Origin: an uncultured Gammaproteobacteria bacterium
Lineage (GTDB): Bacteria; Pseudomonadota; Gammaproteobacteria; Arenicellales; Poriferihabitantaceae
Length of the DNA stretch: 64,000 nt
Direction of reading: 5' to 3'
Assembly (NCBI GenBank): GCA_947259885.1
Contig: CAMYNW010000004.1
Span: 62,001 to 126,000 of the forward strand
Positions 42,502-50,699 of this stretch are shown one piece after another. The position numbers were made by a program, and so were the translations under genes. The notes under the pieces are model-generated. The model ran no database searches, was not told where the DNA came from, and saw only the letters and a program-made list of their open reading frames with translations. How positions within the stretch are numbered: the stretch's first letter is position 1; each line of letters begins with the position of its first letter.

Positions 42502-43956
42502 ATGAATATCTCGACCGCCTCAGAGGGATTTGCCTCGTGTCATGGTTTTCAGAGTTCAGATCGGAAGCAGGCGGTTAAGGAGTTGCTCGAAATTGTATCG
42601 GCGCACGGTGTGGAGACCGTGAGAATTTCATTTGCCGATCAACACGGCGTACTGCGGGGCAAGGTGGTCATGGCGGCGGACCTGGAAAGCCTAATTGAAA
42701 GCGGTGTCTCCATAACCAGCACACTTTTGCTTAAGGATACCTCGCACACTACGGTGTTTCCGGTGTGGGGCGAGGACGCGGGTTTTGGTAAAGGTCTGTT
42801 GACTGGCGCATCGGATGTTTTGATGCTGCCTGATCCAAGTACATTCAAAATACTTCCATGGGCAAAATCGACGGGATGGCTACTTGGTGATTTGTATTTT
42901 AGTGATGGTTCACCGCTCGAGTTCTGTACTCGCGGAATATTAAAGCGTGCCCTGGAACGACTGCGTCAACGAAATCTTGATCTGGTGTGCGGGCTCGAAG
43001 TGGAGTTCTATGTCTATCAGCTGACCGATCTGCATTTGGAGCACCGCCATTCAGGTAAACCACATGCGCCGCCTGCGACGCGGTTACTGTCACATGGCTA
43101 CCAATACCTCACTGAACAGAACTATGATCAGATTGAACCGGTAATGGACCTGATCAGGTATCATGCTGAAGCACTTAATCTGCCACTCAGATCACTGGAA
43201 ACTGAGTTTGGCCCGAGTCAGTTTGAAGTGACATTTCACCCGGATACCGCGCTGCGGGCGGCCGATAATATGACTTTGTTTCGGAGTATGGTGAAGCAGG
43301 TCTGCAGACGCGAGGGTTATCACGCCACGTTCATGTGTAGGCCCAATCTTGAAAATGCAATGGGGAACGGCTGGCACCTTCATCAGTCAGTGGTAGCACT
43401 TGATTCAGGATGCAATCTGTTCGTGCCCGATGACAGTGAAGTACTGTCACAGACAGGTACCCAATGGGTGGCTGGGATATTGGACCATGCCCTTGAAAGT
43501 TGCCTGCTATCGACCCCGACCATCAACGGTTACAAGCGCTACCAGCCTTTTGCTCTGGCCCCTGACAGGGTGCAATGGGGACAGGATAATCGCGGCGCTA
43601 TGGTCCGTTCTCTTTGTGATAGCGGGAATCCTAATTCGCGGATTGAAAATCGGGTTGGCGAACCTGCGGCTAATCCCTACCTCTACATCACTTCTCAGGT
43701 ATTGAGCGGCCTCGATGGGGTCGAACAAGAAAAGCGCGCCCCGGCAGCGTTAGAAAGGCCTTACCAGGGTGACGCAGTGAGACTACCCGACAGCTTGTTC
43801 CAGGCTTTGGAAGCATTTCAGTCAAGCGAATTCTACTGCAGGAACCTCGGGCAGGATTTTGTAGACTACTACGCTCATATCAAGCGTGCGGAGTGGAACC
43901 GTTTCATGCACACCGTTTCTGATTGGGAGCACACGGAGTATTTTTCCCTGTTCTAA
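42502..43956 (+). CDS. glutamine synthetase family ligase (GlnA-like)
   Basis: A 484-residue ATP-dependent glutamate-amine ligase. Family features are RISFADQHGVLRGK near 34-47, the metal-binding GLEVEFYVYQL, LETEFGPSQFEVTFHP, GNGWHLHQSV, NGYKRYQPFALAPDRVQWGQDNRGAMVR and ENRVGEPAANPYLYI. The absence of the type I adenylylation region and its catabolic context mark it as a gamma-glutamyl amine or aromatic-amine ligase (PuuA or TdnQ-like) rather than housekeeping glutamine synthetase. Coupled with the Rieske gene, it may activate an amine for oxidation or scavenge released ammonia or methylamine. The ABC transporter downstream could import the substrate. Confidence 0.8.
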   Translation: MNISTASEGFASCHGFQSSDRKQAVKELLEIVSAHGVETVRISFADQHGVLRGKVVMAADLESLIESGVSITSTLLLKDTSHTTVFPVWGEDAGFGKGLLTGASDVLMLPDPSTFKILPWAKSTGWLLGDLYFSDGSPLEFCTRGILKRALERLRQRNLDLVCGLEVEFYVYQLTDLHLEHRHSGKPHAPPATRLLSHGYQYLTEQNYDQIEPVMDLIRYHAEALNLPLRSLETEFGPSQFEVTFHPDTALRAADNMTLFRSMVKQVCRREGYHATFMCRPNLENAMGNGWHLHQSVVALDSGCNLFVPDDSEVLSQTGTQWVAGILDHALESCLLSTPTINGYKRYQPFALAPDRVQWGQDNRGAMVRSLCDSGNPNSRIENRVGEPAANPYLYITSQVLSGLDGVEQEKRAPAALERPYQGDAVRLPDSLFQALEAFQSSEFYCRNLGQDFVDYYAHIKRAEWNRFMHTVSDWEHTEYFSLF

Positions 43957-44137
43957 GACGACCATAGGGCCCGGTTGCAAGGAGTATGTCAGCCGAACAG
44001 GTGTAAAGCGTAGCAAAAGGCGCTAATATATGATGAACAGGGCCAAGGGCGGGCATCTAACCACCTCATTAAGGCCCTGCTCAAATTCATTAGAAAACAA
44101 AATTTTTTATTACATACGTACTGCGAGGAATTCTCAC

Positions 44138-45331
44138 GTGAAAATAATCCCTAAACTAGTTGGCAGCGCTCTGTTGGCGACCGCCATGGCTGGAGCCGGT
44201 GCGGCTCAGGCCGACAGTGTCAAAATCGGTTTTGTCACTACACTCACTACGCCTGCAGGTGTCATCGGCGCCGACATACAGGATGCAGTGAACCTGGCTC
44301 TCGAACATATCGATAATAAGATGGGCGATCTTGATGTGGAACTGATCATGGAAGATGACGGTTTTAAACCCGATATCGGAAAACAGAAAACCGACAAACT
44401 GGTAAAGCAGGATGATGTCGATTTCGTGGTGGGCTATATCTGGTCACATGTGCTACTGGCGTCAATGAAGTCAGCCCTGGACGCTGGCAAGTTTCTGATC
44501 AGCGCAAATGCCGGGCCGTCCAAGATTGCTGGTACATTGTGTCACGAAAACTTTTTCTCAACCTCGTGGCAGAATGACCAGACACCGATGGCGATGGGCG
44601 AATATCTTTCACAGCAGGGCGTCAAATCTTTGTATATCATGGCACCTAATTATGCTGCCGGAAAGGATATGGTCGCCGGTGTCGAAAAAACTTTTAAAGG
44701 CGATGTGCTCGGCAAGGATTTCACCAAGTGGGGCGCAGATGCTCAGCTGGATTTTTCTGCCGAGCTAGCTAAGGCTAAGGCATCAGGCGCTGAGGGAATA
44801 TTCGTTTTTTATCCAGGCAAGGCGGGTGGTGCGTTCATCAAGCAGTATCAGCAGGCCGGACTTCAGGGTGTTATGCCGCTGTATACTGTATTTACAGTTG
44901 ATGCGATTGCGCTGCCAAAGCTGCAAGCAGGCGGCCTTGAGGGTGTATTGGGATCCAAGATGACGCAGTTCTGGTCCCCTGACCTGGATACTGTTGCGAA
45001 TAAGAAATTTGTCGACGGTTTTCTCGCCAAGTATGATCGCTATCCCTCCTTCTATGCGGCGCAGGCTTATGATTCTATTATGCTGATAAAGAGCGCGGTG
45101 GAAGCGGTGGGTGGCAACCTTGATGACATGGACGGACTTCGGGCCGCAATGAAAGCAGCTAACTACGACTCAGTGCGTGGTAAGTACACTTATGGCAACA
45201 ATCATATGCCGATCCAGAACTTCTATCTGCGAGAGGTGGTAGAAGATGATCAGGGTCGCTGGACCACTAAGATTGTGAGCACGGTGTTGGAAAATCACCA
45301 GGATTCATACGCTGCCGAGTGCGCGCTATAG
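44138..45331 (+). CDS. ABC transporter substrate-binding protein, LivJ-type
   Basis: A 397-residue periplasmic binding protein of the branched-chain amino-acid/amide family. The signal peptide is MKIIPKLVGSALLATAMAGA with cleavage after AQA near residue 26; the mature part begins DSVKIGFVTTLTTPAGVIG. Later segments include SANAGPSKIAGTLCHENFFSTSWQNDQ and YAAQAYDSIMLIKSAVEAVGG. I chose GTG 44138, which has GAGGAATT upstream and yields a proper signal; the frame extends back to 44030. It is followed by a strong terminator, then both permeases and both ATPases. The ligand may be an amine or aromatic compound given the preceding ligase and oxygenase. Confidence 0.88.
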   Translation: MKIIPKLVGSALLATAMAGAGAAQADSVKIGFVTTLTTPAGVIGADIQDAVNLALEHIDNKMGDLDVELIMEDDGFKPDIGKQKTDKLVKQDDVDFVVGYIWSHVLLASMKSALDAGKFLISANAGPSKIAGTLCHENFFSTSWQNDQTPMAMGEYLSQQGVKSLYIMAPNYAAGKDMVAGVEKTFKGDVLGKDFTKWGADAQLDFSAELAKAKASGAEGIFVFYPGKAGGAFIKQYQQAGLQGVMPLYTVFTVDAIALPKLQAGGLEGVLGSKMTQFWSPDLDTVANKKFVDGFLAKYDRYPSFYAAQAYDSIMLIKSAVEAVGGNLDDMDGLRAAMKAANYDSVRGKYTYGNNHMPIQNFYLREVVEDDQGRWTTKIVSTVLENHQDSYAAECAL

Positions 45332-45360
45332 CTTAGCAATCGATTGATCAAGGCCAAGGA

Positions 45361-45396
45361 GCGCGCCCTCACCGTAAGCCGGTGGCGGCGCGTTTT
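45361..45396 (+). terminator. intrinsic terminator after the binding-protein gene
   Basis: CGCGCC-CT-CACCG pairs with CGGTG-GC-GGCGCG and is followed by TTTTT. Located between the binding-protein and permease genes, it would let the binding protein be made in excess while some transcripts read through. Confidence 0.8.
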
Positions 45397-45439
45397 TACT
45401 TTATATCTGGATTACTCTGATTAAAAATAATTTTTACTA

Positions 45440-46363
45440 ATGGACTGGAATCTGCTGATCACTCAGGTGCTAAACGGCCTGCAGCTGGGACTGCTGCTGT
45501 TTCTGCTCGCTTCCGGGCTGACCCTGATATTCGGGATCATGGATTTCATCAATCTGTCCCACGGATCGTTCTACATGATCGGCGCCTACTTTTGCGGCAC
45601 TGTGGTATCGATGTCGGGCTCGTTGCTGGCTGGAATTGTAGTCGGGCTGGTATGCACATTTGCCATCGGTGCGGCGGTGGAGTGGTTTATTGCAAGGAGG
45701 TTATATCGCAGTGATCATCTTGATCATGTGCTGGTGACATTTGGCCTGATTCTGGTGTTTGATACCCTGGTCCACATGATTTGGGGAGCGGCAGGAATGG
45801 CAATACGGTTGCCGGATGTACTAAACGGTCAGGTCAGTCTGGGTACTTTGGTGTTACCAACATATCGGCTGGTAATCATCACAAGCGGGCTACTGGTTGC
45901 TGCCATTCTTTATATTATGGTCTCGAAAACACGTCTCGGTATGCTGATCAGAGCAGGGGCATCCAACCGCACCATGGTGGAAGCACTTGGTGTAAACATC
46001 AACAAACTTTTTTTGATTGTATTTGCGATAGGCGCCACTATGTCCGGTTTTGCCGGGATGTTGATCGCGCCAATAACCGAGGCCAGCATAGGCATGGGCA
46101 ATGAAATCATCATCATTGCCTTCGTGGTCGTGATTGTGGGCGGTATTGGTTCTATAAAGGGCGCCTTCTATGCTGCGCTTATCATTGGATTGATGGACAC
46201 CCTCGGCCGATCCTATCTCGATGATGTGCTGGAGTTGTCGATGCCGACACAGTATGCGGAGACTGCTGCGCCAGCACTTTCGGCGATGCTGGTCTATATC
46301 CTGATGGCAGTGGTGCTGGCATTCCGACCCCAGGGATTGTTTCCACCTGCGGGCAGCAAGTAA
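45440..46363 (+). CDS. livH: branched-chain-type ABC transporter permease LivH
   Basis: A 307-residue inner-membrane permease with about eight helices. Typical LivH segments are LNGLQLGLLLFLLASGLTLIFGIMDFINLSHGSFYM at the start (residues 11-46), VTFGLILVFDTLVHMIWG, RLGMLIRAGASNRTMVEALGVNI, and the cytoplasmic ATPase-contact region VVVIVGGIGSIKGAFYAALIIG. Its last base overlaps the start of LivM (TAATG). It forms the translocation pore with LivM and is powered by LivG/LivF. Confidence 0.9.
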   Translation: MDWNLLITQVLNGLQLGLLLFLLASGLTLIFGIMDFINLSHGSFYMIGAYFCGTVVSMSGSLLAGIVVGLVCTFAIGAAVEWFIARRLYRSDHLDHVLVTFGLILVFDTLVHMIWGAAGMAIRLPDVLNGQVSLGTLVLPTYRLVIITSGLLVAAILYIMVSKTRLGMLIRAGASNRTMVEALGVNINKLFLIVFAIGATMSGFAGMLIAPITEASIGMGNEIIIIAFVVVIVGGIGSIKGAFYAALIIGLMDTLGRSYLDDVLELSMPTQYAETAAPALSAMLVYILMAVVLAFRPQGLFPPAGSK

Positions 46364-47325
46364 TGCGGATATTGCCGAAGACTGTTTCCGCAGGCGTTTA
46401 CACCGGGTTTCTGGCCTTGCTCGCCATTGCGCCCTGGATTTTCAGCGTAATTGATGAACCCTTTTATCTCGATTTGTTAAGTCGAGGTTTGATTCTCGCG
46501 ATCGCTGCGCTCAGTCTCAACCTGATTCTCGGTTATGGGGGTATGGTCAGCCTGGGGCATGCGGCCTACTTAGGCATTGGTGCATACTGTGTCGGAATTC
46601 CTGCCTACTATGATTTTTACAATGGCTGGCTGCATCTCGGACTCACTGTACTGGTCAGTGGCCTTTTTGCGCTGGTGACCGGTGCGATATGTCTGCGCAC
46701 TAAAGGTGTGTATTTTATTATGATCACGCTGGCCTTTAGTCAGATGGTGTACTTCACTTTTGTCAGTCTGGAAGAGTATGGTGGGGACGACGGCTTGGTC
46801 ATTTATCTGCGTAGTGAGTTCCCCACCTGGCTTAGCATGGAAAGCCCGGTGGCCCTGTATTACTGGATATTTACAGTACTGTTAATCACTCTATTTTTCA
46901 TTCATAGGCTGGTGCATGCGCGCTTTGGTCGGGTAATCGTTGGCTCACGTTTCAACGAGGATCGTATGCAGTCACTCGGTTATAGCACTTATCGCTATAG
47001 GCTTACGTGTTATGTGATCTCCGGGGTGATCTGTGGCATAGCAGGTATGCTACTTGGCAACTTTACCAGTTTCATTAGTCCGGAAATGATGGGCTGGACT
47101 CGCTCAGGTGAGTTGATATTTATGGTGGTTATTGGCGGCGCAGGGACGCTATTCGGCCCACTAGTGGGAACCGCGGCATTTGTATTTCTCGAAGAGTTCC
47201 TGTCCTACATTACGATATACTGGCACCTGATTTTTGGGCTGATGCTGATTGCCCTGGTGCTCTTTGGAAAAGGCGGTATCCACGGCTGGCTCAGTGCCTT
47301 CGATCGTAAGGAGAAACGTGGGTGA
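46363..47325 (+). CDS. livM: branched-chain-type ABC transporter permease LivM
   Basis: A 320-residue permease. LivM hallmarks are LILAIAALSLNLILGYGGMVSLGHAAYLGIGAY near 42-74, RTKGVYFIMITLAFSQMVYF, GRVIVGSRFNEDRMQSLGYSTYRYRLTCYVISGVI, and VVIGGAGTLFGPLVGTAAFVFLEE. Its stop overlaps the GTG start of LivG by four bases (GTGA), so the operon is tightly coupled. Confidence 0.9.
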   Translation: MRILPKTVSAGVYTGFLALLAIAPWIFSVIDEPFYLDLLSRGLILAIAALSLNLILGYGGMVSLGHAAYLGIGAYCVGIPAYYDFYNGWLHLGLTVLVSGLFALVTGAICLRTKGVYFIMITLAFSQMVYFTFVSLEEYGGDDGLVIYLRSEFPTWLSMESPVALYYWIFTVLLITLFFIHRLVHARFGRVIVGSRFNEDRMQSLGYSTYRYRLTCYVISGVICGIAGMLLGNFTSFISPEMMGWTRSGELIFMVVIGGAGTLFGPLVGTAAFVFLEEFLSYITIYWHLIFGLMLIALVLFGKGGIHGWLSAFDRKEKRG

Positions 47326-48074
47326 ATCAGCCGCTGTTAGAGGTCACCGACCTGAATAAAAACTTTGGCGGGATCATTGCCACAAACAGACTCTACCTGA
47401 GCGTGGAGCAAGGTCAGGTGCACGCGGTTATTGGCCCCAATGGTGCCGGAAAAACCACATTGATCTCTCAGCTTTCAGGTCAGTTAAAACCCACTAGTGG
47501 GCGAATAGATTTCGAAGGCCGGAACATCACCGGTTTTTCAACTGCCCGCCGTGCCCGCGCAGGGCTGGCTCGGTCGTTTCAGATCACCAGTGTAATTATG
47601 CCGATGACATTGCTGGAGAATGTGATGCTGGCTGTTCAAGGCAGTGATGGGCATTCGTTTCGTTTCTGGTCGTCGGTACAGCGCGATAGTGCAATGATCG
47701 ATGCCGCCATGAAAAGTTTGGTGGAAGTAGGTTTGGACGATCGCGCCGACCGGATTGCGGCCCAGGTGTCGCACGGTGAAAGACGCCAGCTGGAAGTCGC
47801 CATGGCGCTGGCAATGGGTCCTAAATTGCTGCTGCTGGATGAGCCAATGGCAGGTATGGGTTCGGAAGAAACGGCTCGTATGGTGGAAATACTGAGCGGG
47901 CTAAAAGGAGATAAAGCCATACTATTGATAGAGCATGATATGGACGCAGTCTTCTCCTTAGCTGACAGTCTATCGGTGTTGGTTAACGGCCATATTATCG
48001 CCACAGATACGGTAGAAAAGATTCGCAACAATTCAGATGTGCAGCGGGCTTATTTGGGAGAGGAACATGCTTGA
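47322..48074 (+). CDS. livG: branched-chain-type ABC transporter ATPase LivG
   Basis: A 250-residue nucleotide-binding subunit. Walker A is GPNGAGKTTL near 39-48, the LivG-specific stretch is RAGLARSFQITSVIMPMTLLENV, the signature is VSHGERRQLEVAMALA, and Walker B is LLLLDEPMAGMG followed by the switch His in LLIEHDM. It starts at GTG 47322 overlapping livM and runs into livF by eight bases. Confidence 0.9.
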   Translation: MNQPLLEVTDLNKNFGGIIATNRLYLSVEQGQVHAVIGPNGAGKTTLISQLSGQLKPTSGRIDFEGRNITGFSTARRARAGLARSFQITSVIMPMTLLENVMLAVQGSDGHSFRFWSSVQRDSAMIDAAMKSLVEVGLDDRADRIAAQVSHGERRQLEVAMALAMGPKLLLLDEPMAGMGSEETARMVEILSGLKGDKAILLIEHDMDAVFSLADSLSVLVNGHIIATDTVEKIRNNSDVQRAYLGEEHA

Positions 48075-48768
48075 ACTGCACAACGTAGAAACCTTCTACG
48101 GGTCGATCCAGGCGCTATTCGGTATTACTTTAACTTTAGATCAAGGAAAGGTGACTACATTGATCGGTCGTAACGGTATGGGTAAGACCACTACCGTTAA
48201 TTCGATTATGGGAACTGTACCGCCCAAGAGTGGTGAAATCCGCTACAACGGGGAGAATATTAGCGGGAAACCAGCCCATGTGGTGGCCCAGCGGGGAATT
48301 GGACTTGTTCCCGAGGGACGTCAGATTTTCCCAAATTTAAGCGTACGAGAGAATTTGATTGCTACCGCGGCAAATTTTTCAGAATCCAGCGACTCCTGGG
48401 ATCTCGACAAGGTGATGGAATTTTTTCCAACTCTGAAACCGAGACTTGGTAATATGGGTAATCAACTCTCGGGCGGTGAGCAACAAATGCTTGCAATTGG
48501 GCGTGCGCTGATGCTGAATCCCGGACTGCTTATTTTGGATGAAGCCACCGAAGGTCTAGCGCCAATGATTCGTCAGGAGATTTGGAATCGGTTGCAGCGG
48601 TTGAAACAATCCGGTCTGACTATATTACTGATCGACAAGAATATTGATGATCTGTCAAAAATAGCGGACAAACACTACATTATTGAGAAAGGCACTGTAG
48701 TATGGGACGGAGATTCCAATGCACTCGCGGCGCAACCAGAATTGAAATCGAAATATCTTGGAATTTGA
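48067..48768 (+). CDS. livF: branched-chain-type ABC transporter ATPase LivF
   Basis: A 233-residue nucleotide-binding subunit. Walker A is GRNGMGKTTTV near 33-43, followed by IVPEGR-like LVPEGRQIFPNLSVRENL, signature LSGGEQQMLAIGRALM, Walker B LLILDEATEGLAP and a switch residue replaced by Lys in LLIDKN, as in many LivF proteins. I chose ATG 48067, eight bases before the livG stop, with GGGAGAGG upstream; the frame extends back to 48037 inside livG. Confidence 0.9.
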   Translation: MLELHNVETFYGSIQALFGITLTLDQGKVTTLIGRNGMGKTTTVNSIMGTVPPKSGEIRYNGENISGKPAHVVAQRGIGLVPEGRQIFPNLSVRENLIATAANFSESSDSWDLDKVMEFFPTLKPRLGNMGNQLSGGEQQMLAIGRALMLNPGLLILDEATEGLAPMIRQEIWNRLQRLKQSGLTILLIDKNIDDLSKIADKHYIIEKGTVVWDGDSNALAAQPELKSKYLGI

Positions 48769-48855
48769 CTGCGCTTTAAGTAACAGTGCTCGGTCATTTA
48801 ATCGTTTAATTTTCAACTACCTAAGACTCTAGTTTAGTCATCATAAAAAACGGCA

Positions 48856-49650
48856 ATGCGTTTTGCTACAGTAAATAACGTTACCATCCACTACGGCGTG
48901 GCAGGCAATCCCTCCAAACATACTATTGTGTTTGCCAACGCTCTGGGAACGGACTTCAGGATTTGGCAGGACGTTGCATTGGATTTGGTTAACGATTACA
49001 GGGTAGTGTTATACGATAAGCGTGGACATGGTTTGTCGGATGCACCTGAAGGCCCATATACAATGGATGATCATGTCGACGACCTGGTCGCGCTGCTGGA
49101 GTATCTGGGTATAGACCGCGTAATTTTGTGTGGGGTGTCAGTCGGTGGAATGATTGCACAAGGATTTGCGGCACGCATGGTGGATCGAGTTCAGGCTCTG
49201 GTGCTTTGTGATACGGCTCATAAGATTGGCACTGCGGAGATGTGGAATGAAAGGATGCAGGCGATTAGAGACAATGGTTTGGACGGCATTGCTGATTCGG
49301 TGATGGAGCGCTGGTTCTCGGCGCATTTTCAAGCGCATCAGATTGCCCAATTACACGGTTATCGCAACATGTTCAGCCAGACATCCGCATCAGGATATTT
49401 AGCGACCTGCGCATCAATCCGGGATGCTGACCTGAGCGAGAGCAGTGCCCGACTTAAGTTACCGTCTTTGTGTATATGCGGAGAAGAAGACGGCGCTACA
49501 CCTCCTGAGGTAGTTGAATCCCTTGCGTTACTGATTCAAGGCTCATGGTATGAAAGGATTGCCTCCGCTGGGCATCTGCCCTCGGTGGAGCAGCCTGATA
49601 ATCTGGCTCGACATATTCGTAAATTCCTGGCGGCCCATGATGTGGCTTGA
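48856..49650 (+). CDS. alpha/beta hydrolase, 3-oxoadipate enol-lactonase-like
   Basis: A 264-residue serine hydrolase. The nucleophile is Ser95 in ILCGVSVGGMIAQG, the acid lies in CICGEEDGATPPEV and the His in AGHLPSVEQPDNL; the oxyanion region is FANALGTDFRIW. FANALGTD, YDKRGHGLSDAPEGPYTMDDHVDDL and SVGGMIAQGFAAR are close to PcaD, which hydrolyses 3-oxoadipate enol-lactone in the protocatechuate branch. Together with pobA it suggests this organism degrades 4-hydroxybenzoate, though the ring-cleavage genes are elsewhere. It follows livF by 87 bases. Confidence 0.78.
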   Translation: MRFATVNNVTIHYGVAGNPSKHTIVFANALGTDFRIWQDVALDLVNDYRVVLYDKRGHGLSDAPEGPYTMDDHVDDLVALLEYLGIDRVILCGVSVGGMIAQGFAARMVDRVQALVLCDTAHKIGTAEMWNERMQAIRDNGLDGIADSVMERWFSAHFQAHQIAQLHGYRNMFSQTSASGYLATCASIRDADLSESSARLKLPSLCICGEEDGATPPEVVESLALLIQGSWYERIASAGHLPSVEQPDNLARHIRKFLAAHDVA

Positions 49651-49922
49651 TCACGACCGGCAAATCTGCCGCGGGAGTGTGCTTAAGTGGGGAGCCATAA
49701 CAACTGCTTCACTGATAGACAGAAATTGTTAGTCAGAGGATCGCGGAGAGCAGGATGACTGATCCTTGTTCCCGTTTTTTAGTCGTTGCAGGTGTTCGCC
49801 AGCAGCTGGTTCCTGGGATAGTTTTCTGAGATGGGTTTGTTGCCGCTATCGTTACTCTGTGCAGGTGCAATGCTGTATAACCAAAGCTTCGCTAATGCAC
49901 ATGAGCAACAATTTAAGGTAAT

Positions 49923-50636
49923 TTGGATTTTGTTTCCAATCCTATATTGAACACTGATCAATCAATAAAACTGGAGCCTTCATGGCTGGCGGCACTGGAA
50001 GATGAATTCCAGCAACCTTATATGGTGTCTCTAAAAACATTCCTGAAGCAACAGAAATCCCAAGGTAAAATAATTTACCCTGCAAGCAATAACTGGTTCA
50101 ACGCATTTAACTCGACACCTTTTGATCAGGTGAAGGTTGTGATACTCGGACAAGATCCTTATCACGGGCCGGGACAGGCACACGGACTCTGTTTTTCGGT
50201 TCTTCCAGGTGTGCCATTTCCACCATCGCTGCTGAATATCTTTAAGGAAATTGAGAGTGATCTTGGAATTTCTGGGCCGGCCAACGGTTGTCTGCAAGGT
50301 TGGGCCGAGCAGGGTGTATTGCTGTTAAACGCTACGCTTACTGTTGAACGCAACCGTGCAGGATCGCATCAGGGAAAGGGCTGGGAGCAATTCACCGACC
50401 GAGCTATTCAGGCCCTGGACCAGCAGCGCGACGGTCTTGTTTTCCTGCTTTGGGGCAGTTACGCACAGAAGAAAGGCCACTTTATAGATTCGCGCAAACA
50501 CCTGATTTTGAAGGCGCCGCATCCATCACCGCTGTCGGCGCATCGAGGATTCTTGGGCTGTGGTCATTTCTCAAAGACCAATAAATGGCTGGAGCAGCAT
50601 GGACTGCAAGCTGTGGACTGGTCAGTAAACGGTTGA
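49923..50636 (+). CDS. ung: uracil-DNA glycosylase, family 1
   Basis: A 237-residue DNA repair enzyme removing uracil. The catalytic water-activating loop is [22 protein letters not shown] with Asp78, the uracil-pocket and Leu-intercalation regions are present as [12 protein letters not shown] and [28 protein letters not shown] is the conserved strand between. The first in-frame start is TTG 49923; no upstream ATG exists in frame, and the N-terminal [18 protein letters not shown] aligns with the family from this region. The nuclease fusion gene follows on the same strand 63 bases later. Confidence 0.95.
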   Translation: MDFVSNPILNTDQSIKLEPSWLAALEDEFQQPYMVSLKTFLKQQKSQGKIIYPASNNWFNAFNSTPFDQVKVVILGQDPYHGPGQAHGLCFSVLPGVPFPPSLLNIFKEIESDLGISGPANGCLQGWAEQGVLLLNATLTVERNRAGSHQGKGWEQFTDRAIQALDQQRDGLVFLLWGSYAQKKGHFIDSRKHLILKAPHPSPLSAHRGFLGCGHFSKTNKWLEQHGLQAVDWSVNG

Positions 50637-50699
50637 CATTGGTCTATTTGTTCTCTATTTTGAGAACTCAAAAACAATTGACGTGGGGTGGTACCAGCG

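Noticed and set aside
42502..43956. Housekeeping glutamine synthetase glnA
   Set aside because: No glnL/glnG or adenylylation-site context, and it is tied to a Rieske oxygenase gene; a specialised amine ligase is more likely.
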